A stretch of 64,000 nucleotides of DNA from Massilia sp. BSC265 (lineage in GTDB: Bacteria > Pseudomonadota > Gammaproteobacteria > Burkholderiales > Burkholderiaceae_D), in contig NZ_JPXI01000022.1 in the NCBI RefSeq assembly GCF_000740675.1, positions 1 to 64,000 of the forward strand, given 5' to 3'. The translations under genes were made by a program, and so were the position numbers. Position 1 is the first letter of the stretch, and every line of letters begins with the position of its first letter. The notes beneath the pieces are model-generated. The model had not been told where the DNA came from and searched no databases. It saw only the letters and a list, made by a program, of their open reading frames with translations. Below, in pieces: positions 57,939 to 64,000 of this stretch.

Positions 57939-59597
57939 ATGAAAACCATCACCTTGCCCCCCACTATTGGTGCGCTGTTGCTGGCCCTGTGCTGCAACAG
58001 CGCTGCCGCGGCTCCGGCCGAGCACAAGGAATTCGAAGCCACCCTGCACGCGCCCTTCCAGGGCACGGCGGCGGCCGACCGGGCGGATGCGCGCCGAGCC
58101 TTCAGCCTGAACTTCAGCTATCCCGGCCTGGAACAGCCGGGAACCGTCTACTGGAAGCTGGAGCTGGTCAACGCGGAAGGACGCGTCGTCCGGCTCTGGC
58201 GTGGCGACAGTCCCATCGCCGGTGAGTCCGCTTCCGTCCGGGTCGCCTGGGACGGCCGGCTCAAGGGCACGCCCGCGCCTGCCGGCCTGTACCGCGTGCG
58301 CATGCGCGCCGTCCTGCGCGGCGTCTCACACGATGAACATCACGACCCCGTCGAGCAGGACTGGCAGATCGCGGTCGGCGCCCCGGCAGGGCAGCGCATG
58401 CCGCGCTTTGCCCCGCTGCCGGGCGTACGAGATGCCGCAGCTGCCGGCACGGCGATGGCCCCCGCCACGGCCTCGCTGCCTTACACGGTCTACCTGGGCA
58501 ACCTGCACAGCCAGAGCAACCACAGCGACGGCGGCGGCGCGCTCGACGCATGCAAGGGCGCGCAGGATCCGCTCAAGGCGCCCTACGGACCCGAAGCGGC
58601 CTTCGCCTATGCCCGCGGCCACGGCCTCGACATCCTGGCCGTCTCGGAGCACAACCACATGTATGACGGCTCGGACGGCACCAATCCCAACGCCGACCCG
58701 GCCAAGGCGAAGGAACTGTACAAGGCCGGCCTGACCAGCGCCGCTGCCTTCAATGCCACCAAGCCGGGCTTCCTCGCGCTGTACGGCATGGAGTGGGGCG
58801 TCATCAACAACGGCGGCCACATCAACATCTTCAACAGCGACGAGCTGCTGGGCTGGGAGACCAACGCCCTGGGCGAACTCCTGGCCGATACGCCGACCCC
58901 GCGCAGCGACTACGGCGCCCTGTACGCCCTGATGCGCCAGCGCGGCTGGGTGGGGCAGTTCAACCATCCCGCGCACAGCGGGCAGTTCAAGGTGAACGGC
59001 GTGCCGCTCGCGTACACGCCGGATGGCGACGAGGCGATGGTGCTGTGCGAGGTGATGAACAGCACCGCTTTCTCGACCAACGACACCGAAACCGAAACGC
59101 GTCGCAGCAATTTTGAACAAGCCTGCAACCGGCTGCTGGAAGCCGGCTACCACCTGGCCTTCAGCACCAACCAGGACAACCACTGCGCCAACTGGGGCGC
59201 GTCCTACACCAACCGCACCGGCGTCCTGCTGCCCAACGGGACGGCCCTGACGCGCGACAGTTTTGTGGCGGCGCTCAAGGCGCGGCGCGTGTTCGCCACC
59301 ATGGACAAGGGATCGCAGCTGATCCTCACCGCGAACGGCAAGCTGATGGGCGAGCGCTTCACCAACCGCGGGCCGCTCACCCTTCGCGCCAACTTTGCAT
59401 CCAGCGCAGGCAAGAAGGTGGCGGCGGTGTCGATCTTGGCAGGGGTGCCGGGGCGGAACGGCACCGTCACCGAGGTCTCGAACCTGGCCACGAGCACCTT
59501 CACGCCGGCATCGGGCAAGCACTTCTACTATGCGAGGGTGACGCAGGAGGACGGCAACGTACTGTGGTCGGCGCCGGTGTGGGTGACGCAAGAATAA
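57939..59597 (+). CDS. CehA/McbA-type PHP-fold metallohydrolase, secreted
   Basis: A 552-residue protein with signal peptide to about residue 26 (CCNSAAAAP). A beta-sandwich-like N-terminal region (about 30-165) precedes a PHP-like metallohydrolase domain with YLGNLHSQSNHSDG, AVSEHNHMYDG, FNHPAHSGQFK and NQDNHCANWG, giving the histidine-rich metal site of the CehA/McbA family, which splits phosphate or carbamate esters. A C-terminal sandwich domain (about 455-552) follows. ATG 57939 matches the signal peptide; the ORF runs 14 codons upstream without support. Substrate unknown. Confidence 0.88.
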   Translation: MKTITLPPTIGALLLALCCNSAAAAPAEHKEFEATLHAPFQGTAAADRADARRAFSLNFSYPGLEQPGTVYWKLELVNAEGRVVRLWRGDSPIAGESASVRVAWDGRLKGTPAPAGLYRVRMRAVLRGVSHDEHHDPVEQDWQIAVGAPAGQRMPRFAPLPGVRDAAAAGTAMAPATASLPYTVYLGNLHSQSNHSDGGGALDACKGAQDPLKAPYGPEAAFAYARGHGLDILAVSEHNHMYDGSDGTNPNADPAKAKELYKAGLTSAAAFNATKPGFLALYGMEWGVINNGGHINIFNSDELLGWETNALGELLADTPTPRSDYGALYALMRQRGWVGQFNHPAHSGQFKVNGVPLAYTPDGDEAMVLCEVMNSTAFSTNDTETETRRSNFEQACNRLLEAGYHLAFSTNQDNHCANWGASYTNRTGVLLPNGTALTRDSFVAALKARRVFATMDKGSQLILTANGKLMGERFTNRGPLTLRANFASSAGKKVAAVSILAGVPGRNGTVTEVSNLATSTFTPASGKHFYYARVTQEDGNVLWSAPVWVTQE

Positions 59598-59605
59598 CCG
59601 TGGAT

Positions 59606-59720
59606 CGTAGGGTGGGCGGGTTTCCCGCCCACGCGTTCAGCCAGCGGTAGCACGGACGCGATGCGGCCTTCTTCCGCTAACTATCACCGCGTGGGCGGGG
59701 GGGACCCGCCCACCCTACTG
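59606..59720. repeat. Dispersed palindromic repeat pair (GTAGGGTG family)
   Basis: Two inverted arms (about 59606-59635 and 59688-59720), each a hairpin of GTGGGCGGG with CCCGCCCAC and with an outer GTAGGGTG. The region lies between convergent genes, and the CTA stop of the downstream gene (59715-59717) lies inside the second arm, so the repeat may supply both stop codon and terminator-like hairpin. Confidence 0.7.
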
Positions 59721-60293
59721 AAATCCGAGGGATTCGCCTGCTCCCAACAAGGTCGCCACGCCGAGCACCGCGAAGATCAGCGCCGCCAGCCCGTGCACGA
59801 GCTTGAGCGGCACGCGGTTCGCGATCCGTTCGCCGAAGACCACCGCCGGCACGTTCGCCAGCATCATGCCGAAGGTGGTGCCGGCGACGATCGCCGCCAT
59901 CGATTCGTAGCGCGCCGCCAGGGCGACGGTGGCGACTTGCGTCTTGTCGCCCATCTCGGCGATGAAGAAGGCGAGCAGGGTGGTCACGAAAACGCCGAAG
60001 CGCGCCAGCGGCACATCGTCCGCATCGACTTTGTCGGGAACCATGATCCATGCCGCCATGGCGAGGAAGGACAGGCCCAGCACCCAGCGCATTACCTCGG
60101 GCCCCAGCAGCTCGCCCACCAGGGCGCCGACGGCGGCGGCGAAGGCATGGTTGAAGAGCGTCGCCACGAAGATGCCGAGCACGATCGGCAGGGGGCGGCG
60201 AAAGCGCGCGGCGAGGAGGAAGGCCAGCAGCTGGGTCTTGTCGCCGATCTCGGCAAGTCCCACGATGCCGGTCGATACGAGAAAGGCGTCCAT
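59715..60293 (-). CDS. TMEM165/GDT1 (UPF0016) family Mn/Ca exporter
   Basis: A 192-residue membrane protein with two homologous halves, each bearing the family motif: AEIGDKTQ at about 14-21 and AEMGDKTQ at about 113-120. Six or seven hydrophobic helices are visible. Members export Mn2+ (MneA in Vibrio) or exchange Ca2+/Mn2+ with protons. The start chosen (MDAFLVSTGIVGLAEIGDKT) is at 60293; the upstream ORF extension is unlike a protein. No yybP-ykoY manganese riboswitch was recognised. TATGAT on the minus strand about 25-30 bases upstream is a possible -10 box. Confidence 0.92.
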   Translation of the reverse strand: MDAFLVSTGIVGLAEIGDKTQLLAFLLAARFRRPLPIVLGIFVATLFNHAFAAAVGALVGELLGPEVMRWVLGLSFLAMAAWIMVPDKVDADDVPLARFGVFVTTLLAFFIAEMGDKTQVATVALAARYESMAAIVAGTTFGMMLANVPAVVFGERIANRVPLKLVHGLAALIFAVLGVATLLGAGESLGFQ

Positions 60294-60424
60294 GAAGCGG
60301 CGGGTACGAAAGTCTCGATCATAGCAGAGCCGTCTGTGCATACAGCGCGCGCCAGCCCCATGCGGGTGCTTTCCGGCCACGAATGAAGATGCTATTCTGC
60401 CCGCTTCCTTCCACGCGAGAGACC

Positions 60425-62278
60425 ATGAAGACAAGCACCCTGCTGCGCGCCACGGCCTGCGCCTTCCTTTGCCAGTGGAGCGCCTACGCGTTCGCACTCG
60501 ACCCCCTCAGCTACGCCAAATACGACCAGGTCAAGACCACGGCCCTGCACCTGGACCTGAAAGCCGACTTCACGCGCAAGACCCTGGCCGGCTACGCCGA
60601 CCTGACCCTGAACTGGATCGACAAGTCGGCCGCCACGCTGGACCTCGACACCCGCGAGCTGAACATCTCCAAGATCGAGGCGCAGGACGCGAAAGGCGCC
60701 TGGAAGCCTGTCAAGTACATCCTCGGCAAGCTGGATACCGAAAAAGGCCAGGCCCTGCAGATCGCGCTGCCCGGCCAGCCGGCCAAGGTCCGCATCCACT
60801 ACCAGACCGCGCCCACCGCGCCGGCGCTGCAGTGGCTCACGCCCAAGCAGACCATGTCGGGCAAGTACCCCTTCATGTTCAGCCAGTCGCAGCCGATCGC
60901 CGCGCGCTCCTTCGTGCCGATCCAGGACACCCCGGCGGTGCGCTTCACCTATACCGCACGGATCCAGGCCCCGGAGGGCATGCGCGTCGTGATGAGCGCC
61001 GATAACGACCCCAAGGCCACCGGCAAGGGCGGCTGGAAGTTCACCATGCCGCAGCCGGTGCCGTCCTACCTGATCGCGATCGGCATCGGCGAGCTGGAAG
61101 CGCGCACCCTGGGCCCGCGCACCGGCGTCTACGCCGAGCCGATGCGCATCAAGGCCGCCGAATACGAGCTGGCCGACACCGAGAAGATGGTGGCCGCGGC
61201 CGAATCGCTGTACGGCCCGTATCGCTGGGGACGCTACGACATGCTGGTGCTGCCGCCGTCCTTCCCGATCGGCGGCATGGAAAACCCGCGCCTGACCTTC
61301 CTGACCCCGACCATGATCGCGGGCGACCGCAGCCTGGTCGACCTGGTCTCGCACGAGCTGGCCCACAGCTGGTCGGGCAACCTGGTAACCAACGCCTCGT
61401 GGAAGCACTGGTGGCTCAACGAAGGCTTCACCACCTACGTCACCACCCGCATCCTCGAGAAGATGTACGGCGAGGAGGTGGCGACCATGAACCTGCAGCT
61501 CGAGCAGGAAGAAGCGCTCGACTCGTTGAATAGCATCCCGAAAGAGAAGCAGGCGCTCGTCACCCGCCATCCGGACACCAGTTCCGAGCACTACACCGAC
61601 GAAGGCTTGGCCTATCCGAAGGGCGCCTGGTTCCTGCGCACCCTGGAGCAGCGCGCCGGCCGCGCCGCTTTCGATGCCTTCCTGCGCGGCTGGTTCGACC
61701 AGCACGCCTTCCAGAGCGTGACCACCGACCAGTTCGTCGCTTTCCTGCGTGCGAACCTGCTGGCGAAGAACCCGAAGATCATGAGCGACGCCGAGCTGGA
61801 TGAGTGGCTGTACGGTCCGGGCATCCCGGCCACCGCACAGAAGGCGGTCTCGGCTCGCCTGGCCAAGCTGAACGACACCACCGCCCGCTGGCTCAAGGGC
61901 GACATCAAGACCGCGCAGCTGCCTGCCAAGGAGTGGAATGCCGCCGAGTGGATGAAGTTCCTGAACGACATCGACAACAAGGCCAACGCCGCCAAGCTGG
62001 AAGAACTGGACAAGGCCTTCGGCCTGGCCAAGACCGGCAACAACGAAGTGGCCTTCCGCTTCTACCGCGCCTCGGTGCACGCCGGCTATCGCGGCATCCG
62101 CCCGGATCTGGAAGCCTTCCTGATGAGTGTGGGCCGCCAGAAGTTCGTGGTGCCGCTGTACGGCGCCCTGCGCGCCAACGCCGAAGACCGGGCCTGGGCC
62201 GAGCGTGTGTATAAAGCTGCGCGCGAGCGTTACCACCCGGAGACGCAGGGCAGCGTCGACAAGCAGATGACCAAATAA
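60425..62278 (+). CDS. M1-family zinc aminopeptidase, secreted
   Basis: A 617-residue aminopeptidase of the M1 (LTA4 hydrolase-like) type with signal peptide to about residue 24 (SAYAFALD). The exopeptidase motif GGMENPRL and zinc site H310-E311-x2-H314-x18-E333 (HELAHSW and LNEGFTTY) are intact. A C-terminal helical domain completes the usual fold. ATG 60425 was chosen because it begins the signal peptide; an ATG 14 codons upstream has no such feature. It probably removes N-terminal residues from peptides in the periplasm. Confidence 0.95.
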   Translation: MKTSTLLRATACAFLCQWSAYAFALDPLSYAKYDQVKTTALHLDLKADFTRKTLAGYADLTLNWIDKSAATLDLDTRELNISKIEAQDAKGAWKPVKYILGKLDTEKGQALQIALPGQPAKVRIHYQTAPTAPALQWLTPKQTMSGKYPFMFSQSQPIAARSFVPIQDTPAVRFTYTARIQAPEGMRVVMSADNDPKATGKGGWKFTMPQPVPSYLIAIGIGELEARTLGPRTGVYAEPMRIKAAEYELADTEKMVAAAESLYGPYRWGRYDMLVLPPSFPIGGMENPRLTFLTPTMIAGDRSLVDLVSHELAHSWSGNLVTNASWKHWWLNEGFTTYVTTRILEKMYGEEVATMNLQLEQEEALDSLNSIPKEKQALVTRHPDTSSEHYTDEGLAYPKGAWFLRTLEQRAGRAAFDAFLRGWFDQHAFQSVTTDQFVAFLRANLLAKNPKIMSDAELDEWLYGPGIPATAQKAVSARLAKLNDTTARWLKGDIKTAQLPAKEWNAAEWMKFLNDIDNKANAAKLEELDKAFGLAKTGNNEVAFRFYRASVHAGYRGIRPDLEAFLMSVGRQKFVVPLYGALRANAEDRAWAERVYKAARERYHPETQGSVDKQMTK

Positions 62279-62288
62279 CAGATAGGGG

Positions 62289-63920
62289 ATGAACAGAGTG
62301 TTTGCCATGAATCGCATCGCAGCCGCGGCCCTGATCGCGCTGACCGCTTCCGCCACCGGCGCCGTGTTTGCCCAGGACGCAGCGCCTTCCAGCGCCGCCG
62401 TGGCGCCTGCCTACGACCTGCGCGCCGACGTCGAGCGCGTCATGAAGGAATTCGACGTGCCGGGCATCGCCATTGCCGTGGTCAAGGACGGCAAGGTTCT
62501 GGCCTCCGAAGGCTTCGGCGTGCGCAAGCGCGGCGAGCCGGCCAAGGTCGACGGCAAGACCATCTTCGAGATCGCCTCGAATTCCAAGGCCTTTACTGCT
62601 GCCGCGCTGGCCATGCTGGTCGACCAGGGCAAGCTGGGCTGGGATGACCCGGTGATCAAGCACCTGCCGGACTTCCGCATGTACGACGCCTACGTCACCG
62701 CCGAGATGACCATCCGCGACCTGCTGGTGCACCGCAGCGGCCTGGGCCTGGGCGCGGGTGACCTGATGTGGTGGCCGACCACCACCTTCACCACCGACGA
62801 GATCATCCACAACCTCCGCTACATCAAGCCGGCCACCAGCTTCCGCAGCGCCTACGCCTACGACAACCTGCTGTACATCGTCGCCGGCAAGATCATCGCC
62901 ACCAAGTCGGGCAAGACCTGGGGCGAGACCATGCACGAGTGGATCCTCAAGCCGGTGGGCATGACCAACACCACCACCAGCCTTGTCGAAAACGCGAAGT
63001 TCACGAACGTCTCGGCGCCGCACAGCAAGATCAACGGCAAGGCGGTGCCGGTCAAGGCCATGCCGGTGCCGAATGCGGATGGTGCGGTGGGCATCAACAC
63101 CAGCGCCGAGGACATCGCACGCTGGATGCAGGTGCTGCTGGATGGCGGCCGGGTGGGCAAGGATGCATCCGGCAAGGAAGTGCGCCTGTGGTCGGACAAG
63201 CAGGCGCGCGAGATGTGGACTGCCCAGACCCCGATGACGATCAGCACGCCGCGTCCGCCGCTGGCCGCCACCAAGCCGAACTTCTACGCCTACGGCCTGG
63301 GCTTCCAGCTGCGCGATTACCAGGGCAAGCTGGTGGCGATGCACGGCGGCGCCCTGCAGGGCTTCTATACCCGCGTGCTGCTGGTGCCGGAAGCGAAGCT
63401 GGGCATCGCGATCTTTACCAACGCGGAAAGCAGCCCCTCGCTGAACGCGCTGCAGTACCGCCTGCTCGACCAGCACCTGGGCGCGGCGCCGACCGATTGG
63501 ATCGGCCGCATCGCGGACATCGACCGCGAGAACCAGGCCAAGGAACAAGCCCGCATCAAGAGCGAATCCGCCACCCGCGCGGCGACGTCGAAACCGTCGC
63601 TGCCGCTGGCCTCGTACGAGGGCGAGTATGAGGATCCGTGGTACGGCAAGGCGAACATCAAGCGCGTGAACAACAAGCTGGTGATGTCGTTCGCGAAGAC
63701 GCCGGACCTGACCGGTGAGATGGAGCACTTCCAGCACGACACCTTCATCGTGCGCTGGAAGGAGCGCAACTTCAATGCGGACGCCTACGTGACCTTCTCG
63801 CTGGACCACGACGGCAGCATCGAGCGGGTGCGCATGAAGCCGGTGTCGACGGAGACGGACTTCAGCTATGACTTCCAGGATCTGCTGTTCGTGCCGGTGA
63901 AGAAGGACAGGAAGGTCTGA
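62289..63920 (+). CDS. Serine beta-lactamase-like hydrolase (class C/esterase fold) with DUF3471-type tail
   Basis: A 543-residue secreted serine hydrolase with signal peptide (to about residue 29, GAVFAQD). Active-site motifs of the class C beta-lactamase fold are S97-N-S-K100 in IASNSKAFT, Y191-D-N193 and HGG in AMHGGALQGF. Many such proteins are esterases or peptidases, not antibiotic-resistance enzymes. Residues after about 425 form a DUF3471-like tail. Ten bases separate it from the M1 aminopeptidase, so they form an operon, perhaps for periplasmic peptide turnover. A second ATG six codons in is an alternative start. Confidence 0.93.
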   Translation: MNRVFAMNRIAAAALIALTASATGAVFAQDAAPSSAAVAPAYDLRADVERVMKEFDVPGIAIAVVKDGKVLASEGFGVRKRGEPAKVDGKTIFEIASNSKAFTAAALAMLVDQGKLGWDDPVIKHLPDFRMYDAYVTAEMTIRDLLVHRSGLGLGAGDLMWWPTTTFTTDEIIHNLRYIKPATSFRSAYAYDNLLYIVAGKIIATKSGKTWGETMHEWILKPVGMTNTTTSLVENAKFTNVSAPHSKINGKAVPVKAMPVPNADGAVGINTSAEDIARWMQVLLDGGRVGKDASGKEVRLWSDKQAREMWTAQTPMTISTPRPPLAATKPNFYAYGLGFQLRDYQGKLVAMHGGALQGFYTRVLLVPEAKLGIAIFTNAESSPSLNALQYRLLDQHLGAAPTDWIGRIADIDRENQAKEQARIKSESATRAATSKPSLPLASYEGEYEDPWYGKANIKRVNNKLVMSFAKTPDLTGEMEHFQHDTFIVRWKERNFNADAYVTFSLDHDGSIERVRMKPVSTETDFSYDFQDLLFVPVKKDRKV

Positions 63921-63935
63921 TCTACTGCCTGCTGA

Positions 63936-64000
63936 CCGCGTGGGCGGGAGACCCGCCCACCCTACGATGCGATTCCTGTAGGGTGGGCGGCTACACGTAG
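63936..64000. repeat. Dispersed palindromic repeat (GTAGGGTG family), truncated by window end
   Basis: The arm from 63936 to 63966 has GTGGGCGGG-AGA-CCCGCCCAC with outer CCCTAC. A second, inverted arm starts at about 63978 (GTAGGGTGGGCGGC) and runs beyond the window. The same family as the copies at 25229 and 59606. Confidence 0.65.

Noticed and set aside
60294-60424. Possible manganese riboswitch (yybP-ykoY) upstream of the TMEM165-like gene
   Set aside because: The conserved sequence core of that riboswitch was not found, and the 131-base space is short.
62289-63920. Antibiotic-resistance beta-lactamase
   Set aside because: The motifs SxxK, YxN and HGG fit the fold, but the long tail and peptidase neighbour favour an esterase or peptidase-like hydrolase.

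Overview
The window looks like a chromosomal segment from a high-GC betaproteobacterium of the Oxalobacteraceae (Massilia/Telluria/Duganella type). Three things suggest this: the order tuf - tRNA-Trp - secE - nusG - rplK - rplA - rplJ - rplL - rpoB - rpoC, close matches to betaproteobacterial protein signatures, and exosortase/PEP-CTERM-linked genes. Genus is an inference; no search was run.

Layout. (1) 1-13.8 kb, plus strand: translation and transcription core operon, with a tRNA-Trp promoter, an L11-L1 leader that can form two competing hairpins, an L10-type leader, and a strong terminator after rpoC. (2) 13.8-18.1 kb, minus strand: a curli operon csgE-csgF-csgG-csgB followed by two long tandem curlins, each preceded by the same leader hairpin. 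(3) 18.5-25.2 kb: hybrid histidine kinase, LuxR-type regulator, Cu/Zn superoxide dismutase, a PEP-CTERM-like protein, and a MarR regulator divergent from a bestrophin-like channel with two repeated operator-like boxes between them. (4) 25.3-30.2 kb, minus strand: an M28 aminopeptidase, a membrane M28 relative that seems to lack metal ligands, and a TonB-like protein. (5) 30.5-35.4 kb: response regulator, periplasmic binding protein and histidine kinase in one operon, then an M14 carboxypeptidase. (6) 35.8-37.7 kb: a three-gene operon encoding a small secreted protein with a leader-like segment, a periplasmic C39 protease and a coiled-coil outer-membrane barrel. It resembles the FapD/FapF part of the Pseudomonas Fap amyloid system, with different cargo. 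(7) 37.7-42.5 kb, minus strand: exopolysaccharide operon wecB-wecC-two GT4 glycosyltransferases, one of the exosortase-associated type. (8) 43-46.5 kb, minus strand: DUF885 metalloprotease-like lipoprotein or periplasmic protein, branched-chain amino acid binding protein, Lrp regulator. (9) 46.7-57.8 kb, plus strand: a cysteine desulfurase fused to a degenerate metallo-beta-lactamase fold and a rhodanese, then a 2724-residue cyclic-glucan-synthase relative with eroded catalytic motifs, coupled to an outer-membrane barrel. (10) 57.9-64 kb: PHP-type metallohydrolase, Mn/Ca exporter-like protein, M1 aminopeptidase and a serine beta-lactamase-like hydrolase, with copies of a dispersed palindromic repeat.

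An extracellular-matrix theme runs through the accessory part: curli, a Fap-like export module, exopolysaccharide synthesis, a PEP-CTERM protein and a glucan-synthase relative. The best candidates for something undescribed are the C39/barrel operon at 35.8-37.7 kb, the eroded glucan synthase plus barrel pair, and the three-domain sulfur-transfer fusion. No rRNA, CRISPR array, prophage or insertion sequence was seen.
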